NCBI RefSeq assembly: GCF_029975155.1
Contig: NZ_JARKPQ010000292.1
Coordinates: forward strand, 1 to 36,174
Length of the DNA stretch: 36,174 nt
From: Propionicimonas sp.
GTDB lineage: Bacteria; Actinomycetota; Actinomycetes; Propionibacteriales; Propionibacteriaceae
Reading direction: 5' to 3'
Shown: in pieces, positions 23,819 through 32,393 of the stretch
Layout of the letters: the number at the start of each line of letters is the position of its first letter
Numbering within the stretch: the first letter of the stretch is position 1
Program-made: the position numbers and the translations under genes
The notes under the pieces: generated by a model
Told to the model about the DNA's origin: nothing
The model's database searches: none
Seen by the model: the letters and a program-made list of their open reading frames with translations, nothing else

Positions 23819-24276
23819 CCGGCCAGGAGCTCCCGCAGGTGCCTGACCACGAAGGCGTGGTCCTCCAGCTGGGGCAGTCCGGACACGCCGACCGCGCCGA
23901 TCACCGTCCCGCCCCTCAGCCGGATCGGCACCACGCCGCCGTGCGCGGCGAACTCGGCGGGATCGAGCCGGGCGTCGGTGTCGAAGTCCTTGCCGCGCGC
24001 CCGGAAGCTCTCCCCCACGGTGAGCGACGCCTGTCCGTACCGCAGTGCCACGCGGGCCTTGCGGGCCAGCCACTCGTCGTTGTCCTCGCTCGACCCCGGC
24101 AGCGCCGCGTGGAAGGCCCGCTGCCGGCCCAGCACGACGCCGATCACGATCGGCAGGCCTGCGGCCGCCGCATCGTCCCGCATCCGAACACCCAGCTGCC
24201 ATGCGTCGTCGAGGGTGAAATCGGCGAACCTCAGTTCGGCCTCCTCCGCCTGCAACTGCTCCGCCAAATCGCTCAT
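23809..24276 (-). CDS. UPF0303 / heme-degrading-domain (HbpS-GlcG like) protein
   Basis: A 155-residue protein of the UPF0303 family (DUF336-like fold; relatives include GlcG and the heme-binding HbpS). Visible family segments: LDDAWQLGVRMRDDAAAAGLPIVI at about 21-44, GSSEDNDEWLARKARVALRYG, GVVPIRLRGGTVIGAVGVSGLP, and DHAFVVRHL near the end. The biochemical role is unresolved. The ATG at 24276 is preceded by GGGAGGAG and was preferred to an upstream ATG in the same frame. It is divergent from rpiB. Confidence 0.88.
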   Translation of the reverse strand: MSDLAEQLQAEEAELRFADFTLDDAWQLGVRMRDDAAAAGLPIVIGVVLGRQRAFHAALPGSSEDNDEWLARKARVALRYGQASLTVGESFRARGKDFDTDARLDPAEFAAHGGVVPIRLRGGTVIGAVGVSGLPQLEDHAFVVRHLRELLAGQD

Positions 24277-24389
24277 TCCGCTCCTCCCGGCGTGCTCACG
24301 ACACGACGGTAGCCGCTCCCTCCCCCAACCCGCAGGCAACAGCCGCCGGCACAGGTCCCGCCGCCGTCCCCCGGTGGCAGACTGGCGGC

Positions 24390-24866
24390 ATGCGCGTGCA
24401 CCTGGGCAGTGACCATGCGGGGTTCGAGCTGAAGAACCACCTCGTCGAGTGGCTGCGCGCGCACGGTCATGATCCCGTCGACCACGGCCCCGCCGCCTAC
24501 GACGCCGAGGACGACTACCCGGTCCACTGCCTGCCGACCGCCGCGGCGGTGGTCGCGGACCAGGCTGCCGGCGCAGCGGCGCTGGGCGTGGTGATCGGCG
24601 GCTCGGGCAACGGCGAACAGATCGCCGCGAACAAGGTGCCCGGCGTCCGCGCGGCCCTGGCCTGGTCGGAGGACACGGCCCGGCTCGCCCGCGAGCACAA
24701 CGACGCCAACGTGGTGGCGATCGGCGCCCGCCAACACTCGACGGAGGACGCGGTCCGGTTCGTCGAGGTGTTCCTCGCCACCTCCTTCTCCGGCGACCCG
24801 CGGCACCTCCGCCGGATCGACCTCCTCACCGCCTACGAGCGCAGCCACCAGCTGCCCCGGCCGTAA
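24390..24866 (+). CDS. rpiB: Ribose-5-phosphate isomerase B
   Basis: Interconverts ribose-5-phosphate and ribulose-5-phosphate in the pentose phosphate pathway. In 158 residues: LGSDHAGFELK (D8, H9) at the N-terminus binds the phosphate, and GGSGNGEQIAANK carries the glutamate base in place of the cysteine of the E. coli enzyme, as in the mycobacterial RpiB subgroup. VPGVRAALAWS and HNDANVVAIGAR follow. The length is typical. The ATG has no Shine-Dalgarno; CAGACT 6 nt upstream may be the -10 of a leaderless message. Confidence 0.96.
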   Translation: MRVHLGSDHAGFELKNHLVEWLRAHGHDPVDHGPAAYDAEDDYPVHCLPTAAAVVADQAAGAAALGVVIGGSGNGEQIAANKVPGVRAALAWSEDTARLAREHNDANVVAIGARQHSTEDAVRFVEVFLATSFSGDPRHLRRIDLLTAYERSHQLPRP

Positions 24867-24948
24867 CCCACCTTCCGGGGAGGACGCTGTGCGTCCGCTG
24901 TGGCGCAAGTTTGCCCATACCGAGGGCGCCCGCGGCCAGCGGAGGATG

Positions 24949-24978
24949 GCAGGGCAGGGATCGCCGCCCCTGCCCTGC
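24949..24978. other. Inverted repeat between rpiB and the ScyD/ScyE-like gene
   Basis: A perfect 11-bp stem GCAGGGCAGGG (24949-24959) / CCCTGCCCTGC (24968-24978) with an 8-nt loop. No T-run follows, so it is not a standard terminator. It may be a leader structure or operator of the downstream gene. Confidence 0.6.
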
Positions 24979-25004
24979 AACGCCACTTTCCAGGGAGGCA
25001 CCCC

Positions 25005-26105
25005 ATGCGGGTAGTGCGCATCACCATCGCGATCGCGGCGATCGCCACGGCGGCGAGTCTCTTCGCCGTGGCACCGGCGGGCGCCCATGGTTCGGGCAAG
25101 GGCCCGGCACCGGCGCCATCCCCCACCGTGCTGACCGAGGCCGTCGGTGTCCCCTTCAACCTCGAGGTGCGAAAGGGCAAGGTCCTGGTCGCGGACGGCG
25201 GCGCCGGGCTGATCGGTCAGGTGAAGGCCGATGGCACCGTCAAGACCCTGATCGACGGCGTTCCGGGTGCTTCGGGCCTCGCCACCTCGCGGGATGGCAG
25301 GTACTTCGCCTACACGACGACCGTCGGTGGTGAGGAGGGCATCACCGCGAGCGGCGTGACCATCACCGGACCCAGGGCCTTCACCGCGGCCGCGGACACG
25401 CTCGCCTTCGAGAAGGCCAAGAACCCGGACGGACGGCTCCACTACGGCGTGAAGAACCCGTCCGAGTGCGTCGCCAAGGAGTTCGAGAAGACCCCGATCC
25501 CGGTGAGCTACACCGGCGTGATCGACTCCCACGCCTATTCGCTGACCGCCTATGGCAAGGGCTTCGTGCTCGCTGATGCCGGGGCCAACGCGTTGCTGCG
25601 GATCAGCCGGACGGGCAAGGTCTCCACCCTCGCCGTGCTGCCGCCGCATCCGGCGAAGATCACCGCTGAGGCTGCCGCCGCCTTCGGAATGGCCGACTGC
25701 GTGGTCGGCGTGACCTACAACTTCGAGTCCGTGCCGACGGACGTCGAGGTGGGCCGCGACGGCTTCCTCTACGTCACCACGCTGCCCGGAGGCCCCGAGG
25801 ACGAGAGCCTCGGCGCCCGCGGCAAGGTGTTCCGGGTGAACCCGTACACCGGGAAGGCGAAAGAGGTCGCGTCCGGTCTGCTGGGAGCGACCAACCTCGC
25901 GATCCAGGACGGGAAGATCTACGTCACCGAGCTGTTCGCCGGACGGGTCTCGCTGATCAGGCACGGAAAGGTCAGTGCCTGGCTTGACCTTCCCGGTGCG
26001 CTCTCGATCGAGGCCGGCACGCGCGGCACGCTCTACGCGGGTACCGGGGTCACCGGACCGGGCTCCGTCGTCCGGATCGACACGGGGAAGGGCTGGCGCC
26101 ACTGA
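25005..26105 (+). CDS. Secreted ScyD/ScyE family beta-propeller-like protein
   Basis: A 366-residue exported protein. Signal peptide about 1-28 (basic start, hydrophobic core, APAGAHG cleavage region). The mature part has repeated blades of the NHL/SMP-30-like kind, e.g. VPFNLEVRKGKVLVADGG, VPTDVEVGRDGFLYVTTLPG and GATNLAIQDGKIYVTELFAG. This organisation matches the ScyD/ScyE family, named after cyanobacterial scytonemin-cluster proteins; in actinobacteria the role is unknown. GGGAGG at 24993-24998 sets the ATG at 25005; an upstream in-frame ATG would hide the signal peptide. Confidence 0.9.
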   Translation: MRVVRITIAIAAIATAASLFAVAPAGAHGSGKGPAPAPSPTVLTEAVGVPFNLEVRKGKVLVADGGAGLIGQVKADGTVKTLIDGVPGASGLATSRDGRYFAYTTTVGGEEGITASGVTITGPRAFTAAADTLAFEKAKNPDGRLHYGVKNPSECVAKEFEKTPIPVSYTGVIDSHAYSLTAYGKGFVLADAGANALLRISRTGKVSTLAVLPPHPAKITAEAAAAFGMADCVVGVTYNFESVPTDVEVGRDGFLYVTTLPGGPEDESLGARGKVFRVNPYTGKAKEVASGLLGATNLAIQDGKIYVTELFAGRVSLIRHGKVSAWLDLPGALSIEAGTRGTLYAGTGVTGPGSVVRIDTGKGWRH

Positions 26106-26202
26106 CCGGCGTCCCACAAGCCAGCCCGGCGGGAGGTGCGGCGACCACCCGCCGGGCTGCCCATTCCGCGGCGGGGTGTCACCGATGTGGTGAGATGGTC
26201 CC

Positions 26203-27492
26203 GTGCCCGGACCACTGACCTATCCGATCCACACCAGGACTCTCGGCAACGGGCTGCGTGTGGTGGTGAGCCCCGACCACAGCGTTCCGGTCGCAGCGGT
26301 GAACCTCTGGTACGACGTGGGTTCGCGGGACGAGCAGCCCGGAGAGCACGGTTGGGCGCACCTCTTCGAGCACCTGATGTTCTCCGGCTCCGAGCACGTC
26401 GCCAGCGGTGAGCACCTGAACACCCTGCAAGCGCTGGGCGGCGCGGTGAACGCCACCACCTGGTTCGACCGGACGAACTACTTCGAGGCCGTGCCGGTCG
26501 GGGCACTGGAGCTCGCGCTGTGGATGGAGGCCGACCGGCTGGCCACCCTGCCCACGCACCTGGACGCGGCGAGCGTGGCCACCCAGCGCGAGGTGGTCAA
26601 GGAGGAGAAGCGCCAGCGCTACGACAACGTGCCCTACGGGGACGCCATGACCAACCTCGTGGAGCTCGTGTTCGGCGCCGACCATCCGTACGGGCACCCG
26701 ACGATCGGCTCGATGGCCGACATCGACGCCGCCACCAGCCGGCGGGCAGCGGCCTTCTTCCGCACCCACTACCGTCCGGACAACGCCGTGCTCACCCTCG
26801 TCGGCGACATCAGTCCGAAGGAGGGGTTCAAGCGGGCGGAGCGGGCTTTCGGGCACCTGCCGGTCGCGTCCGCCCGGCCCCGGCCACCCGCCACGCCGCT
26901 CGCCCCGCTGGCCGAGGTCGCCGTCCGCCGGGTGACGGGGACGGTGCCGGCCGCCGCGACCTGGTTCGCCTGGCGGCTGCCCGCCCGGGACACCTGGGCC
27001 TTCGACGCCTGCGAGCTCGCGCTCTTCGTGCTGGGCGGTGGGCAGACGTCACGGCTCCACATCGAACTCGTCCGCAACCGGCAGGTGGCGACGGACGTGG
27101 GCGCGTCCGCGACGCCGCTGATCGGGGGCACGTCGTTCGGCGCAGCCCACGTGCGCGCGCTGCCCGGTGCGGACGGGACCGAGGCCACGGACGCGGCCCT
27201 CGTCGAGATCGCGCGGCTCGCCGATGTCGGCCCGACCGCCGAGGAGCTCGCCCGGGCCAAGGCCCAGTGGGCACGGGAGTGGCTGGCCGAACTCGCCCGG
27301 TTCGACTCCCGCGCCGACCTGATCGGCGCCTACGCCACGCTGCACGGCGATCCCGAGCGGGTGAACCGGCGCCTCGCCGAGGTGGAGGACCTCACCCTCG
27401 ACCAGGTCGCGAACGCCTGCAGTGCGTTCCTGAGACCGGACCAGCGCGCACAGCTCGACTACCGGCGGGAGGGCGGCGATGCGGCACAGTGA
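26203..27492 (+). CDS. M16 family zinc metallopeptidase, catalytic subunit
   Basis: A 429-residue peptidase of the pitrilysin/mitochondrial processing peptidase family. The inverted zinc motif is HLFEH at 53-57 (H53, E56, H57), with the third ligand in REVVKEEKRQRY (E134 or close). The next domain contains ATWFAWRLPA and the strand-turn GGGQTSRL. No signal peptide is seen. The GTG start has no Shine-Dalgarno but TGAGAT lies 6 nt upstream, suggesting a leaderless message. It overlaps the next M16 gene by 14 nt; the two are probably the active and inactive halves of a heterodimer. Confidence 0.95.
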   Translation: MPGPLTYPIHTRTLGNGLRVVVSPDHSVPVAAVNLWYDVGSRDEQPGEHGWAHLFEHLMFSGSEHVASGEHLNTLQALGGAVNATTWFDRTNYFEAVPVGALELALWMEADRLATLPTHLDAASVATQREVVKEEKRQRYDNVPYGDAMTNLVELVFGADHPYGHPTIGSMADIDAATSRRAAAFFRTHYRPDNAVLTLVGDISPKEGFKRAERAFGHLPVASARPRPPATPLAPLAEVAVRRVTGTVPAAATWFAWRLPARDTWAFDACELALFVLGGGQTSRLHIELVRNRQVATDVGASATPLIGGTSFGAAHVRALPGADGTEATDAALVEIARLADVGPTAEELARAKAQWAREWLAELARFDSRADLIGAYATLHGDPERVNRRLAEVEDLTLDQVANACSAFLRPDQRAQLDYRREGGDAAQ

Positions 27493-28816
27493 CCACCGTC
27501 CCGAGGTGAGGCCGCCGCAGCGCTGGCGCTTCCCCGATCCCACCAGGCTCTGGCTGGACAACGGCATGCAGCTGATGGCGTGCCATCGCGAGGGTCAGCA
27601 CGTCGCGGCCGTCGCTCTCGTGGTCGACGCGCCACTGAACGCCGAGCCGGTCGACATCGAGGGGGTGGCGACGATCACCCAGCGCTGCCTCGACGAGGGC
27701 ACCGCCAGCCACCCCGGTCAGGTGTTCGCCGAACGGCTGGAGGACATCGGTGCCGTCCTCGGTGGCGGAGCCGGCTACTCCGGCATCGAGTTGTTCCTGG
27801 AGGTGCCGACCGACCGGCTGGGCGACGCGCTGCCGCTGCTGGCGGAGGTCGTCCGCGAGCCCGAACTGCGTCCGGACGAGGTTGTCCGGCACCGTGCTCT
27901 TCGCCTCGCGGAGATCGAGCACACCCTCGCGAACTCCGCGCAGCGCGCGGCGATCGGGTTCCGGGCCGCCTGCATCGGCCAGCGGTACCGCGCGTCCCGG
28001 ATGGTGGGCGGCGACGCGACGTCCGTCGCTGCGGTCGCGCCTGAGGACGTCGTCGCGTACCACGCCCGGCACTATCGCCCGGACGGTGCGACGCTGATCG
28101 TCTCCGGTGATCTGTCCGGCCGGGAGTTCGCCCAGGCCGCCGAGGCGTTCGGAGACTGGACGAACCCGCTCGAGGGCTACGTCAGCCACCAGGTGCCCGA
28201 GCCGCGGACGCCCCGGTGCTGGCTGATCGATCGTCCAGGCGCCGTCCAGGCGGACGTGCGGCTCGGCGCCTTCGGCATCGACCGGGGCGACCCCCGCTGG
28301 GCCGATCTGCAGGTCGCGACCCATGCCCTCGGCGGCGCCTTCCTCAGCCGGCTGAACCGGGTGCTGCGCGAGGAGAAGGGCTACTCGTACGGCGTGCACC
28401 TGGTGAACTCGCCGATGCGTGACGGCGGCCTGATCGGCATGCAGGGCTCCTTCCGGACCGATGTCGTGCCGGACGCCCTCCGGCTCGCCCGCGGACTGCT
28501 CGACCTCACCGGCGACCCGATCACGCCCACCGAGGTCACCGACGCCGTCACGTACACCATCGGCAGTGCGCCGTTGCGGTACTCGACGGCCCACGGGATC
28601 ACCGACCGGATCGCCGCCCTGGTCAGGGACGGAGTGAACGTCGAGTTCGTCAACGCGAACTTCCAGGCGCTCACCCTCGTCACCCCGGAGTCCGCGACCC
28701 AGGCCCTGGTCGAACTGCTCCAGCCCGACGGCCTGACCCTCGTCGTCGTCGGGGACGCCGCGGCCCTGCACGACCCCCTGGTCGCCGAGGGCTGGCCCGT
28801 GGAGTTGCACGCCTGA
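27479..28816 (+). CDS. M16 family peptidase, non-catalytic partner
   Basis: A 445-residue M16 homologue that lacks HxxEH; the equivalent region reads ITQRCLDEGTASH. It keeps the substrate-binding R/Y pair in LNRVLREEKGYSYGV, typical of the second half of M16 proteins. The pair with the upstream gene therefore resembles two-subunit M16B enzymes, in which one subunit gives the zinc site and the other the R/Y pair. GGGAGGG at 27467-27473 supports ATG 27479. The two genes overlap by 14 nt, supporting equal production. Confidence 0.94.
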   Translation: MRHSDHRPEVRPPQRWRFPDPTRLWLDNGMQLMACHREGQHVAAVALVVDAPLNAEPVDIEGVATITQRCLDEGTASHPGQVFAERLEDIGAVLGGGAGYSGIELFLEVPTDRLGDALPLLAEVVREPELRPDEVVRHRALRLAEIEHTLANSAQRAAIGFRAACIGQRYRASRMVGGDATSVAAVAPEDVVAYHARHYRPDGATLIVSGDLSGREFAQAAEAFGDWTNPLEGYVSHQVPEPRTPRCWLIDRPGAVQADVRLGAFGIDRGDPRWADLQVATHALGGAFLSRLNRVLREEKGYSYGVHLVNSPMRDGGLIGMQGSFRTDVVPDALRLARGLLDLTGDPITPTEVTDAVTYTIGSAPLRYSTAHGITDRIAALVRDGVNVEFVNANFQALTLVTPESATQALVELLQPDGLTLVVVGDAAALHDPLVAEGWPVELHA

Positions 28817-28832
28817 AGCGCTCTCGCACTAC

Positions 28833-28886
28833 CGCTGGTCGAGCGTGTCGAGACCTTTCACCACGTCTCGACACGCTCGACGAGCG
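28833..28886. repeat. Palindromic form of the CTCGAC repeat
   Basis: Arms CGCTGGTCGAGC... (28833-28854) and its near-perfect reverse complement (28865-28886, one mismatch) flank a 10-nt loop. The arms resemble the core at 226 and 14579, with CACGCTCGAC in place of CAGGCTCGAC. It lies just after the M16 stop and may terminate transcription. Confidence 0.85.
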
Positions 28887-28913
28887 ATTCCGGGAGAGCT
28901 CGGCGAACGAGCC

Positions 28914-28953
28914 GTCACGAAGGGCCCTGCGCACCAGGACAGCCCTTCGTGAC
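28914..28953. terminator. Hairpin between convergent M16 and UPF0182 genes
   Basis: Perfect 12-bp stem GTCACGAAGGGC (28914-28925) / GCCCTTCGTGAC (28942-28953), with a short inner CCTG/CAGG stem. The flanking CGCTCGCTCCTCAGGGAACGG resembles repeats I recall near gene ends in Nocardioides and relatives. Its position suggests a bidirectional terminator; it has no clear T-run. Confidence 0.6.
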
Positions 28954-28998
28954 GCTCGATGGCGCTCGCTCCTCAGGGAACGGTTGAGGCGGTAGCCC

Positions 28999-31845
28999 CT
29001 ACTTGACGCCCATCTTGCCGAGTGCCTCGGCGAGAGCGGCCTTGGCGGCGTCCACCTGCTTCTGGTACTCGGCGAGGTTGCCCTGGCGCAGGGCGGTGTC
29101 GGCGGCGGTGAAGGCCGTCTGCGCGCGCTGCAGGGCTGCGACCGCTGCCTTCTCGTCCGGTGTGGTGGTGCCGCCCGGCGTGGTGGGTTCGTTCGGCTGC
29201 TGGCCGGAGTTGTCCGGCTCCTCCCCCGTACTCGCCCCTGCGCTTCCGGCGAAGACCTGGTCGAGCGCCTCCTGAAGAGTGGTGGCGATCCCGACGTGCT
29301 CACCGAATCGGACGGCCACGTACGCCAGCGCGGGATACGAGCCGCTGCCGGCCTCCCGCATGGTGTAGATCGGCATCACGTACAGCAGGCCGCCGCCCAC
29401 CGGGAGGGTGAGCAGGTTGCCGTACTTCGCCGTCGCCGAACCCTGGTTGAGGTACGACCTCATCAGCGTCGCGAACTGCGGGTCGGTGGTCATCGCGTTC
29501 GCGGTCTGGCTGGGACCGGCGATCTGCTGCGTGTCCGACATGCGCAGCACCCGCAGCTTGCCATAGTTGGGACTGGTCGCCTCCGCCACCACCGAGAGGT
29601 AGGACGCGAGGTTCTGCCGCCCGTAGGGCACGAACACCGCGGTCTGGCTGAACACCGGTGACTTGTCGCCCGGCCACCGGATCGACAGGTAGTACGGCGG
29701 CTCGGCGAGCCCCTTGGCGGCCTCGCTCTGTCCCGGCATGGTCGCCACCGGGTCGGTCGGCACCTGCCACAGGTCCGACTGCGCGTACCAGACACCGGGG
29801 TCGGTGACGTGGTAGCGGGTCAGGACCTGCCGCTGCACCTTGAACAGGTCCTCCGGATACCGCAGGTGTGCCATCAGGTCGGGGCTGATCTGGTCCTTCG
29901 CCTTCAGCACCCCGGGGAACGCCTTCGCGTAGGCCTGCAGGATCGGGTCGTTCGCCTCCCAGGCGTACAGGTCGACGGTGCCGTTGGTCGCATCGACGAC
30001 GGCCTTCACCGAGTTCCGGATGTAGTTCACGCTGGTGTCCGCCGTCGTGCTGGGCGTGTTCTGCGCGTCGGTGACCGCCGAGCGCAGCGGCACCAACTGG
30101 CTGTTCGGATAGTTGCCCGTCGTGGTGTACCCGTCGACGATCCAGACCAGCCGGCCGTCGACCACCGCCGGGTAGATGTTCGAGTCGAGCGTCAGCCAGG
30201 GCGCGACCTGCGCCACCCGCTCCTTCGGCGTGCGGTCGTACAGGATCCGCGACTGCGAGTTCACCCGGTCGGACAGCAGGATGTTCAGGTCCATGAAGTG
30301 GGTGGCGTAGAGCACCCGGCTGAACCAGTCGCCCATCGGCACGCCACCGGTGCCGGCGTAGGTGTTGGACGCGCCCTCCGGGGTGTCGAACTCGATCGGG
30401 GTCTCGCCCTCCTCGCGTCCGACGATCGCGAAGGTCGAGGTGTTCTCCCCGAAGTAGATCCGTCCCTCGTACTCCGGAAGCACCCCCTCCGGCGGCAGGT
30501 TCTTCTCGATCCACACCGGGTCACCCGAGGAACTGCGCTGATTGCCGTACGCCGCGACCAGTCCGTAGCCGTGGGTGTACACGGTGTGCAGGTTGTTCCA
30601 CGCCTGGTCGGGCAGGTTCGCGTAGTTGATCTCGCGCGCCGCGACCACCGCGTCCGTCTCGGTGCCGTCGATCACGTAGCGGTCCACGTCCAGCGTGCGC
30701 TGGAACGAGTACCAGCCGCGCAGCTGCTGCTGGTTCTCGAACGTGGGTGCGACGACGGCCGGGTCGATCAGCCGGATGCCGGGCAGCGTCTCGGCGTCCT
30801 CCTTCAGCTGCCCCGAACTGACCTGGGTCTTGGCCGTGTACGGCTCGATCTCGGTCCCCGCGATGCCGAAGGCTGCGCGCGTGGCCTCGATGTGCTTGGC
30901 GATGTAGGGGCTCTCCAGCACGGGCTCGTTCGGCTTGACCTGGAAGCTCTGCACCACCAGCGGGTAGATCAGGCCGAGGATCAGGCCGGAGACCAGCATC
31001 AGCACCAGGGAGGTCAGCGGCAGCGTCCAGCGCTTGAGGAAGCCGTTCGCGAAGAAGACCGCGGCGCACACGAACGCGATCACCGCCATCACCAGCTTGG
31101 CCGTGAGCCGGGCGTGGTCGTCGGTGTACTGCAGGCCGGTGAACAGCGTGCCCTGCTGCAGCAGGAAGCCGTACCGGTCGAGCAGGTTCTGCAGTCCGTA
31201 ACCGACCAGGAGCAGCCCGACCAGGATCGACAGGTGGGTCCTGGCGCCCCTGCTGGTCGAGCGGCCACGCCCCGGCGCGATGCCGCCCACGGCGAAGTGG
31301 ACGGCCGCCGCGGCGACCAGCCCGAAGAAGATCGCCCCCATCGCGAACGAGAGCAGGTCCTGCCAGATCGGGAACTCGAACACGTAGAACCCGACGTCGA
31401 GCCCGAAGTAGCCGTCCACGGTCCCGAACGGCGCCCGGTTCCACCAGGCCAGGTAGTCCAGCGACCGGCTGACCGCGGACGCACCGGCGACCAGGCCGAG
31501 GAAGGCTGCCGGCACGATGATCGCCAGCCGGATGTTCGCCTCCAGCAGGTCGCGGTACCGGTCGAGGATCGCGCTCTGGCCGGTGCGCCGCACAGCAGGC
31601 CGCAGCCGGTAGGCGATCGCCATGTTCACACCCACGATCAGGGCCATCGCGAGGAAGAAGACGAGGAACAGCAGCACCTGGGCCAACAGCTGCGTGCTGA
31701 ACACCTGCGGGAAGGACACCGAGTCGAACCACAGCTTCGTCGTCCACAGTTCCGCGAAGATCACAAAGGCTGTGACCGCGGCGGCGAGCAGCAGGATAGT
31801 CGGGACCAGGGGGCCACGCCGGACCATCTGGGATGTCACGTTCAC
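28999..31845 (-). CDS. UPF0182 family membrane protein
   Basis: A large protein of 948 residues in the actinobacterial and cyanobacterial UPF0182 (COG1615) family; function unknown. About seven transmembrane helices lie in the first 320 residues (e.g. TILLLAAAVTAFVIFAELW, VLLFLVFFLAMALIVGV), followed by a large extracytoplasmic domain with YTHGYGLVAAYGN and LLTLPVGGGLLYVMPIYT. The C-terminus (about 870-948) has a proline/threonine-rich linker and a charged alanine-rich helix. The GTG at 31845 was chosen because GAGGAG sits 6 nt upstream; a longer frame to 31893 lacks such a site. It is the last gene of a three-gene minus-strand run. Confidence 0.95.
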   Translation of the reverse strand: MNVTSQMVRRGPLVPTILLLAAAVTAFVIFAELWTTKLWFDSVSFPQVFSTQLLAQVLLFLVFFLAMALIVGVNMAIAYRLRPAVRRTGQSAILDRYRDLLEANIRLAIIVPAAFLGLVAGASAVSRSLDYLAWWNRAPFGTVDGYFGLDVGFYVFEFPIWQDLLSFAMGAIFFGLVAAAAVHFAVGGIAPGRGRSTSRGARTHLSILVGLLLVGYGLQNLLDRYGFLLQQGTLFTGLQYTDDHARLTAKLVMAVIAFVCAAVFFANGFLKRWTLPLTSLVLMLVSGLILGLIYPLVVQSFQVKPNEPVLESPYIAKHIEATRAAFGIAGTEIEPYTAKTQVSSGQLKEDAETLPGIRLIDPAVVAPTFENQQQLRGWYSFQRTLDVDRYVIDGTETDAVVAAREINYANLPDQAWNNLHTVYTHGYGLVAAYGNQRSSSGDPVWIEKNLPPEGVLPEYEGRIYFGENTSTFAIVGREEGETPIEFDTPEGASNTYAGTGGVPMGDWFSRVLYATHFMDLNILLSDRVNSQSRILYDRTPKERVAQVAPWLTLDSNIYPAVVDGRLVWIVDGYTTTGNYPNSQLVPLRSAVTDAQNTPSTTADTSVNYIRNSVKAVVDATNGTVDLYAWEANDPILQAYAKAFPGVLKAKDQISPDLMAHLRYPEDLFKVQRQVLTRYHVTDPGVWYAQSDLWQVPTDPVATMPGQSEAAKGLAEPPYYLSIRWPGDKSPVFSQTAVFVPYGRQNLASYLSVVAEATSPNYGKLRVLRMSDTQQIAGPSQTANAMTTDPQFATLMRSYLNQGSATAKYGNLLTLPVGGGLLYVMPIYTMREAGSGSYPALAYVAVRFGEHVGIATTLQEALDQVFAGSAGASTGEEPDNSGQQPNEPTTPGGTTTPDEKAAVAALQRAQTAFTAADTALRQGNLAEYQKQVDAAKAALAEALGKMGVK

Positions 31846-31889
31846 GTCCAACTCCTCATCGGGCCACGGGCCGGGTGCGGCCGCAGGAC

Positions 31890-32393
31890 TCACTCCAATG
31901 TATGCGCCAGCGCAGCAGCCAGGGCGGGGACGAGTTCGGCGCCCGCGAGCAACTCGCCGTCGTCACCCCGAACCCGGGCCACCCCGTGGCTGCGTCCGTC
32001 CCTGGTGACCCCGACGACGACCCGCAGATCCAGCCGCCGCGGGTGCGCCGCGACCGCGATGGCGGCGGCGTCCGGGTCGTCGGGCAGGTCACCCTCCGCG
32101 TCCGCGGGCAGGAAGGAGCGTTCGATCGCGAGGACGCAGCCGGCCACGGCCGGGGGCCAGGCGATCCGGCCGAGCGCGTCGGCAAGATCCGTCCCGGGGT
32201 GGAACTCCTCCTGCTCGATCGAGGTGAAGCCGTCCGGGACGCCGCCGGAGATGTGCTCGGCCAGCGACGGCTCCGCCCGCAGCAGCTCGGCGGTCGGCAC
32301 GAGGGCGAACAGCCGGGCCGGCTGGTCCCAGCCGAGACGGCCCACGTGCCGCTCGACCTCGACCAGGGCCGCGACCAGGGCGTCGTCGCTCAC
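31890..32393 (-). CDS. PPA1379-like conserved actinobacterial protein
   Basis: A soluble acidic protein of 167 residues. Segments such as RLFALVPTAELL, IEQEEFHPGTDLADALGRIAWP and AGCVLAIERSFLPA match the conserved actinobacterial family I know as PPA1379-like; no function is established. The start is taken as the GTG at 32393, which forms a GTGA overlap with the stop of the YlbL-type protease; a GTG six bases earlier is possible. It sits between the protease and UPF0182 genes, an arrangement I recall from other actinobacteria. Confidence 0.8.
   Translation of the reverse strand: MSDDALVAALVEVERHVGRLGWDQPARLFALVPTAELLRAEPSLAEHISGGVPDGFTSIEQEEFHPGTDLADALGRIAWPPAVAGCVLAIERSFLPADAEGDLPDDPDAAAIAVAAHPRRLDLRVVVGVTRDGRSHGVARVRGDDGELLAGAELVPALAAALAHTLE

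Noticed and set aside
24900..25004. Upstream start for the ScyD/ScyE-like protein
   Set aside because: It would add a hydrophilic stretch ahead of a clear signal peptide, and the ribosome site lies directly before 25005.
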